A stretch of DNA of 64,000 nt from Eutrigla gurnardus (Eukaryota; Chordata; Actinopteri; Perciformes; Triglidae): assembly GCA_963514095.1 (NCBI GenBank), contig OY741285.1:16732820-16796819 (forward strand), given 5' to 3'. A program made the translations under genes and the position numbers. Shown here in pieces: positions 33,771 to 48,800 of this stretch; the stretch's first letter is position 1, and every line of letters begins with the position of its first letter. The notes below the pieces were generated by a model, which searched no databases, was not told where the DNA came from, and saw only the letters and a list, made by a program, of their open reading frames with translations.

Positions 33771-36029
33771 TTAGTACATGTAGCCTTTGGAGTAGGGCTG
33801 GGGGCCCATGTTTTGAGGGGCTTGTTCCGTGGCATAGGGCACTCCCTCGTCCAGGTGGGACAGCGGCACCGTGTCCTCCTCGTTGACGTAGCGTTCAAAC
33901 TCGGCCTTCAGGCTGGGCCGCTGATTGTCGGGGAAGGCCAGGGAGATGAGGGCCTCGGGCTCACACACAAACTTGTAAACATAGCGCTCCCCTGCCACCT
34001 GGAGAGAGAGTGGGACCAATTTCTATTATTTTCAGTTACTTGTGTCAAGTGCTTAGCATTCATATTTATGGAAGGAAACTTACAAAAAAGTAGCAGTAGT
34101 ATAAAAAAAGGATGCATTTTCAGTGAACCTTTTGCATTTACTTTATTATGAATACATAAGGGGAAAAAAACATAGTTTTGTACCTTCTGCATGATTCCCT
34201 TCTCGTAGTAATAGCGCAGAGAGCGGCTGAGCTTGTCGTAGTTCATGGCTGGACGGTTCTTCTGCATGCCCCACAGCCTAGCAACCTGAGAAGGGGAGAG
34301 GATGGAAGAAAAGGAAATGGCTGTGGTTACACTTCTGGCTTAGTTCAGCTTTGGTGAAGTCAATTTAACGGCCAGTGGTTATCTGCATGCTTTTGAAGGG
34401 CTTAAGAATATAGCCTTCCTCAAATGACACGCCAACAGAAGAGAAATGTTTGAGTCAGTATTTCTGTTCCTCAATATCATATCATATCCACACAGTTGTG
34501 TGCATCTCCACGCCATGACCACTAGGGGTCCTCGGTGGCAAGCCAAAGTCCTTTCTTCTTTTTATCTCAAAAGTGTCAACATGCCAAGACCAGGGCGAGT
34601 CCCCACATGTGGATTCACTTCCTTTTTATGTAACCCATTACCACTTGAATGCAACCAGAGTCCCACAGTGTTCGCAGTGAAATAGGAGTCATGGCTGGTT
34701 GTCAGGGGCAGGCCATGAATTACGCTCCCAACCCAAAACTTAACTCTCTGTTGACAAGGGACCACTAACTGACAGAAATCGAGTCTCTCACAACCCCACA
34801 TGGATGTGTGAAGGAGATGAAATCATCCCACAACAGTGAATGATCGTAATGCTGACGAACATCTGAAATAATGGAAGACAGCGTAAACATGGGGGGAGGG
34901 AGACTCTGAGATTCATGACTCAGGAAGAGACAGGTTGTATCCCACAGTGGCCATCCAGCCAGTAGCCCCGTTTGATCTCCGAGTGTGCTCTCAGCACTAA
35001 TTGCTCTTGTAAAACTCTTCCCCATTCATTTTTAATGTACAGTAAAAAGATAATGGAAAACACGGCGTATACCTATCTGTATTAGGACCCGCCTAAATGG
35101 ACGCTGTCTGATACACCCAATCAAATTGCAGACTTAAACATCGCAAAAATGTCTGGACTAAGGAAATGTGAGGAGGTGAGGGAGAGAGGGTGTTGGGTGA
35201 TTCTGTGATGGCGCTTGTCCTTCATTTATCAATCCGGCGTTTCATGTGTTGAATAATGAATGGGGGACTAATGGAAGATGGATTGACGAAAAGACCTATG
35301 GAGGAAAGTGGCCAAATCCCACTTCTAATCAGATTCATATTAACGTTGTGATCTCTATCCACACGTTTCCCCACTATCTGTGGATGAGGCCATACAGTAA
35401 CATGAACTAAAATAGTGCTGATACATTTTAAAGAGTATCTCTTTAATCCAAACATTATACTACTAGAGTATACATGGAAAGAGATTACGACCTAGAGAAC
35501 CTACATATGCCCTTATAATACTTGGCAAAGCTAAACAAGAAAATCATTAACACAACACAAATACTCTAACGGAGGGGAATCTCAAATGTGACTGGATTTC
35601 ACGTCACATTGTTGAGAGTTAAAATATTTCAACTTGCGCGAATAAACGAATGACGGAAAAGTTTATTCCCTTTGTTAATACAGAGACGTCAATTAACCTT
35701 TAGACCAAAACGCTTCATCCCTGCAGAACTCTGTACTTTGTGTTTAAAATTAATCTAGGAAATTCTGCAAGACTGCACCTCTGCTCTGACACACATTTTT
35801 AATGTTGTCTCAATAGAACAAAACTATATGATCAAATCAAAAAGGTTCAGACATACCTCTTCGGGTTCGATGAGTTTGAACTCCATGCCGCGGCCCGTCC
35901 AGGCGATGAAGTGGGAATTACCCGGGTCGTCCAGCAGGGCCACCAGGAACTGCCAGAGCTGCAAAGAGCCACGGCGCTGGTAAGGTGTGCCCTCGCGAAA
36001 AACACCACCCCCCTCCTGCTTCACTTCAC
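33771..36029 (-). other. etv4: etv4 exons 10-12: ETS DNA-binding domain and C-terminus
   Basis: Residues 349-515. The ETS domain runs from LQLWQFLVALLDDP through FIAWTGRGMEFKL, 'EEVARLWGMQKNRPAMNY' and DKLSRSLRYYYEKGIMQK to 'ERYVYKFVCEPEA'. The recognition-helix Arg pair of RSLRYYY is intact. The C-terminal tail holds 'EEDTVPLSHLDE'. Splits after GAG (exon 10) and AAG (exon 11) are phase 0. Introns 10 and 11 are 1.6 kb and 185 bp. Confidence 0.97.
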
Positions 36030-39000
36030 CTGGAACGGAGAGAGAGATGGTATGATCACGAGCTCACGACAAGATGCTTTCCTTCATTTTCAGTATTCAA
36101 ATTGATCAGGGGTTACTGAATCTGACCCGTTTATGCCACTCAAATATCTTTGTGGCTTCAGTTGTAGTTCACACCAAGCAGAGTTCATTTGATACATTTT
36201 TCGGCACATTAATCTGCATCAAACTGATACATTAAATTAAGGTCTAAAATTGATCTTATATTCCATGTAAAACAAGGACATTTTGAGCAGCTCCACACCT
36301 GGAGGAAGTCCCTGGATTCTAAGGGCACCGGTATATCATGAGCTCATCTAATCTTGATGTTTCATGTTTGCATACTGACCTGAACCGAATCCAATGCTTA
36401 TCAAGGTCGGCTTATCAAATTGACCACTAAAAGGGCAGCGGTATGTTTGGTTCAGACGGAAACGGAAACATTATTTTTTAGCAGAGACTAAAAACAAATG
36501 ATTACAAATGGGGTTAAGCAATATGTAGGTAAACGGACACTGATTAGTTCTTGGTTGTTTACCAGTCATTGGATACGTTGTAAACAAGTGTGGCCACATG
36601 AGAAGCTCAGCTAAATTACTGCTGTTGTCGCTCAGTGAGCTTGCACACTTCACTGGTTCAACCAGTGCCGACACCCTCAGGCCCTCCACTCAATCTCCGT
36701 TAGCGCCAATCACCAACGACACCATGGGAAACGGCTCGCCTCTCTTCTCGCCTTGACAGAGGATCTCTACATCGTGTGTGCGGGGAAACCGAACCCACTA
36801 TCCAAGCTTCCGAGTACACAAAGCCCCATGTACCTCTTACACAAGGATCACTCCATATAAGATGATAGTGAGGCATATAGGGTTTCTCTCCAGGACCTGC
36901 CGTCATTCGACTAACACCTCGCCAAGTGGATTGCGCCGTGCAAATGAAATTCTGTGTGAATGCAGGGGGGGATTATGTGTACGGCGGGCTCACCTTCGAA
37001 CTTCTCTGGAACCACACGGGAGTCATTTTCAAACAGATAGCCTGGGAGACAAAGGGAGAATTGTGTTAAAGACTTTCAAGGGGCCTAGATCTCAGTACAA
37101 CTAGGTTGTTCATTTGGGATCCGTGCCAAGCTTTGAATACCATCCCAAAAAAACACAAGGATCTATTCATGCATGAATAACATTAAGCCAATAAGTGTGT
37201 GCTCTACTTTTACAAAAGGAGAATAGAGCTCTTCAGTAACAGAAAGGATTCCGTATTGGAAACATTTGAAAGAGACTTTGCTTGCATGTTCAGGGCCAAT
37301 TAACTTATTGAAACATCTTTAAGTCATTTCAAGCCTCTCTTATGTGCCGCTGAACATAATTGGCGAATAAAAAGATGTGTGTAACAAACAATGAGAGTGA
37401 AGGGAAGGATTGTTTCCTTTTTTCTGGAGAAATACTGTGCTTTTTCCAGGAGTTATGTTTATTCAGGCATTCTTGAGGCAGGAGTGAGGCGAGAGCCTCT
37501 GCCAATGGAAACATAGACACACCGCTGGTTAGCCAATGGAAACACGGACACTCTACGCCGGTTAGCCAATGACCGCAGAGAGCTAACCAGCGAAGGTTCT
37601 ATGTAGATTAAGTCTTGCAGAAGAGATTGGAAACATACAATTGAAATACTGACAGCAAAATAGATACATTCCACTGACAAACAACTATACTTTGGCAGAG
37701 GCCTCTAAAAGGGTGCAGAGAACGAAGGTTTTCACAATAAAAGTCCCACTACCTTCATTGCTGTGCTGTGGATTTGGGTAGCCCTCATTGTGGTGGTACA
37801 TAGATGGACATCCAGGCACATCTGCAACAGAACACAAAAAAGCTATGGGTTAATTTAAAGTGTATTTTATTGCTTAACAGTGGTGAAACAATGAACAACG
37901 ATCCAGCAAAAGTCTGTCCATCTATTCTCAGGATAAACTGTCTCCCAATTTTCCCAGAAAAATAAAATTCCCAAAAGTGGCAGTATGGAAAATGCTCACG
38001 GGTTGAAGAATAAGCAAATATGATCTTGAGAAAGTGGATGTATTATATGGATATTTTGTGTGATCAACCCGAGCATTGCAAGGACAAATGCTGCATTCAT
38101 CATATCACTTCTCTTGTCTCGGATGGTATTTTTAGGCCATGAGCAAGCACCTTCCCCAGACCAGAAAAGTGGTACAGTATACAGTGTCTGCACTTTATCT
38201 GGGCACTATTGACTGACTCAAATAGATGTATTCACTAGAATAGACTTTAGATTCCTCCTCGTAAACCTTTTAGCAGAACTCTCTGCAAGTTTGAACAGAT
38301 ATTTATGTTATAATTAGTTCTTATAATGAGAATAAGTGTTGCCAAGAGGTATTGCATATCCAGGGATTGCGCTGCTAGCTTTAAGTATCTTTTTCCTTTG
38401 TCCTAAAAATAAAAAAAAAGGTGCAACACTGATTCTTCCGCTTGCTTTTGTCTGTTTTTATGTCATCGGTCAACTGTATGAACAAGACGAGCGAGAGCAT
38501 GAAAAGTGAAAAGGTGCAGCTCTTTGCCTCTGGCCGTGACTCACTCCTGGGGAATGCAGCTGCAGCACTGTGACTGTGATAAGATGCCACTGGGGAAAAT
38601 CAAACCCTCCATTCTGGGGCAGCAGCACTCGATCATACTGTAAATAATATGGCTGCCAGCAACGGCAGGCACCCACCAGGGAGTGATCAGCAGATTGGGA
38701 GTGAGAGCGGGGGGGTTAATTGTGCACCGAGTGGCATGACCATTTTGTGTCTTTCATGCAACACAATAGCGGCGATTAAGTGAAAGAATGCCAATTTGAA
38801 TGTGAACGAGTCATTCTCAAGCCTGCTCTGAAAATGCCACTGTATGCCATGACACCTCTTTTGTGTGCTCCAGCTCCACGTTCACATTACACGTCCACGA
38901 CCTCACAATTTGGGACAGGTTTTCCTTCAATTAAATGGAACCACAATGACATTATAAAATCAGCAGCAAATGACTGACAATCATTGAAAGCAATTTGTCT

Positions 39001-42000
39001 TTATGTACCATTTATATTAATGTGCAATAATTCAAAACCTCTTCAAAACAAAAATTATCCTATTAAATGCCTGAAAGAAACTATATTTTTTAACTGTGTC
39101 TACAAATTATGATTTACATTACTGCTTTTACATGGTGGCAGATTAAGGTTCCTGTTTATATAGATTATTTGACTTTTCAAAGACTACCTGGAATCCTCAT
39201 GTCCCAACCTTTAACAAATGATGGTTTTTAATTTATGCCATCTCATTGCAGCATTCTTTCCATTCAAACAATTCTATAAACTGTTTATTTAGAGATCTAG
39301 TGGTAATTGTTAAGGAAGGATAGGGATATTTTCTTCAGATTAGAGCCTCCTGTCGCCCCATATTATCTCATGAAAGGTGTGGTGTATTGTATAACTGTCC
39401 ATAAACAAATGATAAACTCTGATCTTTTACATCCGACCGGCCTCTGCAGTTGGTCAAACTCATATCCGACACAATTCTGAGGAAACTCCACCAAATTCAA
39501 CTTTCTCCTCCTTCCAGCAGTTATCGACAGAAAAACATCCTTTTGTACTTCTTTCCCCATACTTTCTCAAGGTTGTGCAATTCCACGTTGGTGCTATCCG
39601 CTGCACCAAAAGGCTGCATGCATAAAATATGCTGGTGTCAGCGCTGGAAGGCATGCTTTGTAGACTTCCACTAACATGCATGTGGGAGCTGTGGGAATCT
39701 CAACAATAGCACTCTAAGTCCTACAGCAGCTCCAATAAAGGTGAATGAGGACACATTGTATGGTGAGTGTTATATTTCCCTCCTTGTTTTAAATTCAGAG
39801 AGGCAAGCAGAAGAGCTGGTGTCTGTGCTCTACAGTGGTACAGCTCGTTGTTGAAGTGCCTGCACTGGCTACCCCACCCTGTACGCCCCATCGCCACCCA
39901 TCCCACCCCCCTCACCCTCTCCAAAAGCCCAGCCAGTGAGAGGTTCAGGTTACTGCGGCCACGCTCATTTTTCCATTATGAGTTCATCTGCCTGCAGAAA
40001 AAGGAAGCTGCTGGTGCAACCTGAAACCCTGGAGCACTCCACCAGGGACTCTAGTCTTTCCAGTGCCCTCCATTTTCTCAATGAAATTCCTCTGCCTCCC
40101 TCTAACAGAGCGGTGGGGGAAGGGAGGGAGAGGGGTAAGGAAGGAGGGAGGGAGGAGTGTAGCTGCAGCAGAAAAAAAAAATGTTTTCCCCCTTTTCTTT
40201 GCAAAGTGTCAGAGAGTTGAAAGGAGGAGTTTTGGAGGCAGGGAGGGAGCCGGTTGGAGTCTAGATACAGTGAAGAAGTTTGTTTGCCTTTTGGACATTT
40301 TGTTCTTGAGTTAGCTTTGCACACAGGGGAGTGTTTGTCTTCAAAGGGACTTTTTTGAGGCAGATAGTAATGCTTCACAATTCCTTAAGGATTATATCAA
40401 CCATTGTCAAGATTCTAGTTTCAGTTCAAAGGTACATACTGTATTCTATATGTATACAAATAAGGTGCATACTGTATTCTATATGTATACAAATAAGGTA
40501 CATACTGTATTCTATATGTATACAAATAAGGTACATATTGTATTCTATATGTATACAAATAAGGTACATACTGTATTCTATATGTAAACAAATAAGGTAC
40601 ATACTGTATTCTATATGTATACAAATAAGGTTCAAATGTGATCCCTCCATATTTCCCTGTTTATCTAAAATACTTTTAGTTGTACCAAGTCTTCAGCTAC
40701 CTTTAATATCCCGCCATAGCGCTCAAACAAATGCATAAATAGATTTTTAAAAATTAATTAACAAATAAAAACTGACTGACTTGTTGCTTGGAGAAACATG
40801 CAGTTTCACCATAAACCAGACATCTTGGACCTGGGAGACTGATGACCATTTTCACTTCTGATATTTCAGACTCCATAATCAATGAGAAAAGTCATTGCAG
40901 TTCCACATTGTTATGGTTCACCTTTTTGATGTGAATAAAAACAACACTTATGAATGACCACTCACCGGGTTCGTAGGTGTAGTCTGTGGGCTCCTGTTTA
41001 ACCATCATGTGGGCTGAGGGGAACCTGTGTGGGTGAGGGTGTGAGTGTGGATGTGGGTGAGGATGGGAGTGGGGGTGAGGTCCGTGCCCTGGTCCTGCCA
41101 TGTGAGCTGCCCGCTCATACAATGGGTCCAGATATTCTTGCTTAAAGCTCTGCTGCAGGTAGGGCATGCAGGGGTCCGAGTGCTGCCGATGATAACCTCC
41201 ACCTCCGCCCCCCGGCCCTCCACCAGCTCCACTGCTGCCATGACCAGCTGGGGCAGACGGCATGCGCTGAAAGGCCTGGCCTGGTGGTGGGAACTGGGGG
41301 CACATGGGGTCTCCTGAAGGGCCCTGATACCTAGAGCTGAGACATGAGACACAGCAGGTCATTTCAGGATCTCATGAAACTATGCAAAAAAAAAAAAGCA
41401 TCCATGCGTTATCATTGTGATCAGAATCATCCAAAAACAGCTTTTCTCACAGTTTAATTATTAAAAGGTTTCTGCACAGATTTGAATATGCGGATGCTTT
41501 TTAAGATAGTCCATAGCACCCCAACTAAGTCTGATACACGGTGAGTGGTGTTCTTGATATCTTGCATGTGGTGTAATGTAAATCACAGCTGCCGCCTAGA
41601 CTTGTGTGTGTCGTCACCTGGCGTTGATGGGGTAACTGTTGCTGGGCAGTGGCTGGGAGGTGGCAGCAGGGTTCATGTAGCCAGCATCGGGCCGTCCGGC
41701 CGAGGCAGGTTTCGGGGAGTAATGCTGCTGCATAGGAGACATGGGGGTGCCTGGGCAGGAGCTCTTGGCTCCTCCAGCGGCCCTTTTCTGCTCATAGGCA
41801 CTGTAAAACAAACACTAATGAGTGCATGCATACAAGCATGAAGGCACATGTTACAGCAGGGTCGTACTAGGGAGGGTCAATACGACAAACAGCTAATGGG
41901 AGTTCTCTTGTGGAGGTTTGGTTGTCAATAACATGTGGTCAGTGCTTTAGCTGTGTTCACTTATGCATGACAGCGGAGCAGTGGGCCGGTGGACAAGGAT

Positions 42001-42779
42001 ATCTGCCTATGCATCAATGCCATAATAAAACATTTAAATGTTTTATATAAGAGCTAAAACCTTAAAGAGAATAAAGAATAGCCCTTTGAAAAAATAACAA
42101 CAAAAAAACACATTTAAAGTGTTTTCACCACAGCTAAAATGGTAATAACCTGACAGTTAAAAGAAATTACATTACACTGAAGAGTTTGAAAATGGCTCAT
42201 TTAGAGAATCAGCGTGTTTTTTTGTTGTTTTTTTTTTAAATCAACCTAAATAGACAATTTAAAAAAGATCTGTTGAGGGTTGGAAATAGCAAAACACATG
42301 TAGTGGAACGTGACACCTGTGACGGTTATGAAACCCATAAACAGACACACAACATGTACTTTATTAGCAGAACATGGAGGTATACCTGGCAAAAAGGCAC
42401 TGCTCTCCACTGGGGTAGCTGAAGCTCTGTTTGTGGCTACAGGACTGGCTGGGGTCGGAGCCCGGGCTCTGTGGTTCCTTCTTGATAGTGACTGGAGGGC
42501 TGTGAAATGCCACCGCTACAAGAAACAGTAAACAGAGATGAGGGTTGTGTCTCTCTCACTCACACACACTCACAGCTTTGTGTAATTCTTTTCTCATTCA
42601 TCCCGGCCCCGATACTATGACTGTAAGCTCAAATGTAAAAGGAAATACTTCTGTCTGCACAGGAATCTCTTTTACGTGCCAGCCAAAATGCTTAAGTGAT
42701 TGTCAGCTGCAAAACACAGGGCAGCAGACAGACACGTATAAACACAAACTTAAATACACACTCAAGAGGACAGACACAC

Positions 42780-42852
<73 letters not shown>

Positions 42853-45800
42853 GCGCATTCCAGCAGCCCAAACTGTCCCCGCCCACTTTTCTTCACTCTT
42901 CCAGACACAACAGCAGCCAAAACTTCCTCCGTCAGAGTCGAGCTTAGAGCTAAACAACTCTACGGGCCAGAGAGATGTCTGCGGACTGATGAAAGCAAAT
43001 GTCACACTTCTGTTAGAGCAGCATATACACCCATTCCATGTCCCAGCATTCTTTCCTATTGGTGTCCAGATGTCAGCTTTCGACTTTGAGCAGAGGGCAA
43101 CAGGGAGGACCTGATAATGCCACGTCTACCAGCAAAGTCAAAAAATATTAAGCAACCCCCCCCACAAAGGCATCCACTCAATCACCAGCACACCCAACTG
43201 TCCATCAAGCTGGACTGCTGCAGGGGACCTTTGCCTTAATGGCCACAAAAACCACCCAAAGTGGAGCTTCAAACTGTGCAGAGGGCTTGTGTTTATTATG
43301 CGAGGGGAGGTTTTCACCCGGAGAACTGTACAGGATGTTTTTCTGGTCCCGACAGGGTAAACAGCAGCAGCTGTGCACTTCCAGCTGGGGAGGCCTGTAT
43401 TTAGGTGCGTGCATGAGTGTGCATTTGTGTTTGTGTGTTAGTAATCTTGGCTAGACTGCATCTACGTGTGCACTTGTGAATGTGTGTGTATGCGTACATG
43501 TGTATCCGTGTGTGTTTGCAGTGGGTGTGGAACTGACGGAGCAGGCCACACTGAAAGACTAGCCCAGGTAATTACATACTGCTGTCCATTCACAAAAAAG
43601 GAGGAGAAAAAATGCCTGGCTGACTGAATACGACTTGCTTGACGAAGGGGAGGGATAGGAAGTGAAAAAACAAAAGGAGAAAACTAAGTGAACAAAAAGT
43701 GAGACGAGATTAGAGCGTCATAAACCACAAACGGCCTCAAGGATCTAATGTAACACTCTCAAAACTGATCAAGTTGGTTGAAATTAGTTAAAAAAATAAA
43801 GTAATTGCAATAATGTGACTTGTTAGACATCAAAGCAAGCAATTGTAAGATGCGACTTGGAGGTCGTTATTTTTCAGTATTTTCTAATAATATACACACA
43901 CGAGATTTAAACAATTTAATTAAAAAACTGAAATTGCAGAAAAAAAGAAAATAAAAAAAATGCAGCCATAGTCCCATTGTCGTTTTTAGATGAATGACAA
44001 ATGTTTTTTCCTCCAATTATTATTCAAAATGAGCCCAAGTATGACTATGTGATCAAACAGCTGAGGTGGGTTATGGTTCATGAACACCTACAGAAGAAGT
44101 TTGTGCTCAAATTTAAGGATTCTGGTGGTTTCTGCTTCCGGTTCATTCAATTCAGATGTTTACTTCACTGTTTGATCAGATTTGTCGTGGACGTAGAACA
44201 AGCACAAAAAAGATAAAACTGGGTTGAATAATCAAAACAGCGATACGCATTATCATAACCTTCCTATTTTTGGTCTGTACTCACTCTCCCATGGCAGCCA
44301 AGCAGGTGAGGAAGTGTTGGCTTTAGTGGAGGATCAACAGGATTAGAGAGCATTTACCCAGATTTCCCAGACAGTCGCGATGGGATTCCAGCCTCCTCTA
44401 AGTCTCCGACAGCTCGTCTGCGAGTACACAGAGGGGTGGCACATGACTGCCGCTCTAATAATACTAGTGTGTTTGTCTATTGACATTCCCCCCCTTTCTC
44501 CGCCATGGTCATGAACTGCAAACAATCCTCAGAGAGTGTACACTCAGAGCAGCCAAGTAGAGCCACTAATGCGATTGGCAGGAATATTGCCCTTGATGTG
44601 GCTCTCCGTTTATGAGGATGTTCCATTTCAAACAGTCCTGCCTGGGAACGGCGTCAGCTGTGTGTGTGTGTGCATGTTTGAACTGCTTGTGCGTGACCTT
44701 TCTGGAATATTAATTCATCTGCTAAATGAGCATTAGTGTTTGTGTATTTGTCTGTGTAATTGTTGTCTGTTGCATCGCTCGTGTTTCCAATTAGATGGAG
44801 ACGGTTGACTGTTCTGATTCAGGAATTAAACAGAAAATTTGGAAAAATAAACAGAGCTAGATGCTAAGATTCTAATTTGCCATATGATTTTGATTAATAA
44901 ATAAAGCTGAACAAGACCTGGGAGTCTACAGCTATGCAAGCGGCTCTTTGCGTCCGTACATCAGCATGCTCACATTGACAATACTAACTGATGTTTAGCA
45001 GCTATAATGTTTACTGTGTTCACCTCAGTATTGGGTCATAAAAGTTTATTTAACTAAACTGACCTGGTTGTGGTACTCCAAGTTATTTCAAGTCATCCTC
45101 AAATAATCTGTTATGCGCAATCGTGGGCCTGTGCATTCTCAAAAGGGTGACTTTTTTTTGCTCTTTCATATCTTTTGTCTCACATGAATTTCTGAACCAA
45201 ATGTTGTGGTAATGAATCCAATAATTCACATTTGACTCATAAACACAAAGATCAAACTCATGGTGCTGCGAAAAGGAAACGTCAGTCAGAAAGTCACCAA
45301 CATCATTAAGAAACATCATCTGTCTGCCAACATGGTAACAACAGGATATGGGATCCAACTTCTCAGTTCTAAAAATAGTCCTTAAATAAATTAAAAACAA
45401 CCTCTGGTCTCCACCAAGTATTACAAACCGACATATCCCAGTAAATCTCACTGTCCCAAATTATGTCAAATTTGCTGCTTCAGTTTATACGGCCGTGGCA
45501 GACTTGTAAACGGATCCAGAGAGAGTTATGTTCTTCGGGTTCCTGTCCTGTTCCTGCTGTTATTTGGGGGCAATATGACCTCTTCTGACGGCTTTGTTAA
45601 ATGTTACATAACCCTTTCACGGAGATCCTCATATTTCTTAGTTTGTTTTCTACACTGAGGAGGGGGCGGTTCCTGAACTTAAGCACGGAGTGTGAAGGAC
45701 CTGAAAGCTGTTTAGAAGTGAAACGACAGATCCAGTACACAATAGCTGTTGCCTTTGAAAACAGACCATTTTGAGATAACACAGATGGTTGTACAGTGAA

Positions 45801-48800
45801 ATATATGTGAGTATTTATCTGTGTGCCTGGCACGCACGCACGCTTCTGTGTGTGATTGCATGCTATCTCTCTTTCAGCGTTGGGCGGAGCGTGGCAGATT
45901 CCCAGCACCTCCTAAACTGATAAGGTCAAATGTTTCTTCCTCGCTCCAAACTCAACCCTCTTATCTCCTCCTTCCTTATTTTCTGGTATTCTTCGCCGTC
46001 TCCCATTCACTCCCTATTTTGAGCGCTACGTATAGAGATGACCGTCCGACTAAAGGCAGGGTGGAGATGGACTTTAACATATGTAAATGTTGGTTCTTAG
46101 AGGGGGAGGATGCGGGGTGAAAGGTGATGGTCATGGTTGAGTGCTTTAGGAAGTAGAGGGATCATTACATGGGGGGGGGGGGGGGGGGGGGGTCCCATTC
46201 AACAGACACCCACCACAAACAAATCGCAGGAGTGGGGCTGGCAGCTCCCACACACAGACTTTTCTCTATAATGGGTCCCTCAGCTGAGCCATGCAGCGGT
46301 AGTGTGAACATGTTGGAAAACACTATTAGATACTTAGGGTTACAGATGATCTACAACAGCTTGTGCAAAAAGATTTGGACACGAATAAGAATAGCGTGAT
46401 AAATCCAGGTTACAATACACATTTGATTAATGTACGTTAAAAATGCTGATGCTTTTTTCCCCAAGAACCTCGATTGGAATTGAAAGAGACAAAAGCAGAG
46501 GATGAAACTCATCTGTAGCTGTCAAAACATTTTAACATCACCTGCGAACGAGCCGTTTCAAGCAGTTTGACTAGACCTCAATATGAACTCCCCCATCTTA
46601 GACAGAGTATTTCCTACCATTAAAGGCCCTCGTGTAGGGAAATCCAATCTGGAGACAGCGGTGGATCTGGAGAGTCTTACATTGGATGTTTATGTGCGAC
46701 ATAGCCAAGTCTTAAGCCTCTGGAAGTCTGTAGAACATGACAGCCGCGCTCACAATAACTCATTGGACATCAGCCCCAGTGTCAAACAAGGTGACTGGAT
46801 CTTGCTAAACTGAAGAACATGTGAGCGTAATGTAAATACACACTTAATGGGTCCAATCACACAAATAAAAAATTCAAGTCGTACTCTTACGTGAACCATC
46901 TCCGGGCTATCTGGAGCTCTGGTTCTTATCTCACATGATATGAATTGTAAATGTGCAGTGCAAGCCGCTCAAGGCCTCTGTGTGCTGCACAGACACACTA
47001 AAAGCAAGCATATAACAGGCTACACCTGGTCCCCCCCCCACTCTTGCCAATTGATCCCTCATGTGGTGATGGATCAATAAAAAACTAGAATGTCAATTAC
47101 GCCTAGATGGTTTTAAAGGTTAAGAATTAAGCTATTGATTCACACATAGCTCGCTAATTAAATTAGTTGCTTAGCGGAATACATGACTCCACTGTGGTGA
47201 GATGGAGGCGTAACAGAAAGCAACAGTTTATGCTTTAAAAGTTCAGCGATACTTTCATGATTACTTTAAAGTCCTGTATCGCTTTCACAGACCAGGTTTG
47301 GATGCAACTTCTAGCTTGTTTTTTTTATGGACAGTGAATGTTTAGATGGAAATAAAAAGCTGACAGCACAGTATTATTTTTTTTAGCCAACTACACAAGA
47401 AGAAAGGGGTTCATCATTTTAAGCAGATTATTTCACCCAAAAAAACATTGGCATCGATATGATAAATGAATCTATTCGTTAACCCTACATTTACATTCAG
47501 CTTCACGACACAAAGTGACACGAATTCCACTTGAGCCGTAAACTAAAACGGCAGTTAACGTAAATGCTAACGTCCTCTGCTAAAGTAGGCTACTTAGCTA
47601 CTCCTTAGCGAGACACCAACGTAACTCTCCTTCGTGACACTGCCTTCTCGGTGACAGTTTAAGTTGGGAAAAGTGGGAGCAATTTGACACAAGGTCACTA
47701 TTCCCCCACGCAGGTGACAATCCCCGCTGACCACGTACCTGTTCTCCACAACTTGCCATCACACTGGCGTTGTTCGCGCCGTCAACTTGGGTAATGTTAG
47801 CTAACGTTGCTAGCCGAGTAGGTCCAAGGTTACCGCGTTGTCCTGCCGCTATCATGTTTGGCAATCCTCCCAGAAAGATCCCAGGGATCCCGAAAGGTGT
47901 CTGACCAGGTCCCACCGCCCCGAATAGCACACAAGGGAAGCAACAAAAAAAAAAAAAACTTGTTCTATGACAAGCTAGCAGTCAGCCATTTTGTCCTGGA
48001 GAAACACTCCAGGTTTGGTTTGTAAAAAATCCTGCGGCTGACGGGCCCCGATGGGTTTTATCTTTGCTTTTTCTTAATTAAAGGCTTTAATAGGAGATAA
48101 TTCACATGTTCATCTTGTTTGTACTTCCGCAAATGCCGCGCAAATGACAACGACAGCACGTGGTTAATAGCCAATCGCAGCTGGGCAACAGGTGATCAAC
48201 GTCACTGGCATCCAGTTGGTGCCAGGGTACCATACGCTCTGGGCATGCGCATTATTCTCCTTCCATTGCAACCTACATATTCAGCCACAAGATACATTTG
48301 TTTGTTTTTGTCATGAATTGCATTAATTTCGAAATTAGTCGGTATATTGTTAAACTTTATTGTACAATGATAATAAATAGGGCTGTCAAAGTTAACGCAA
48401 CATCCTCTTAACGCCGTTAATTTTTTTAACGCGCGATTAACGCTCTGTATTTAAAAAAACGCGCATTGTATGATTTATGGCCGTCGGTGGCACCTGTAGT
48501 CTTGATCCAGAGGGAGGCAGAAGAAGAAGAAGCAGGATTGGCGCCACTACGGGACAACCAAGACAAAGGAGGAAGCGAAGAAATGGAGAAAGGACTTGTG
48601 AACGGCAAATTCACCTTCAAAAGACTGCCGGATGGTTCAGTCGATAGGACCAAAGTCATCTGCGCATACTGTGGGTATGAAATGAGCTACCATAGAAGTA
48701 CGTCCAGTCTGAGATATCACTTGCAAGCCAAACACAAGGCAGATGCAGAGAGCCCGCCGCCGCCCCCTCGGCCAAAACAGACGACCCTGGATACATTTCA

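Noticed and set aside
33657..34151. 164-codon plus-strand frame
   Set aside because: It is antisense to etv4 exon 12 and its intron, with no recognisable protein content.
40331..40738. Open frames with repeating ILYSICIQIRY on plus and a matching periodic frame on minus
   Set aside because: The 33-bp minisatellite unit is a multiple of three, so frames stay open by chance.
42545..43114. 189-codon plus-strand frame with long His-Thr repeat
   Set aside because: It reads through the CA microsatellite and lies antisense in an etv4 intron.
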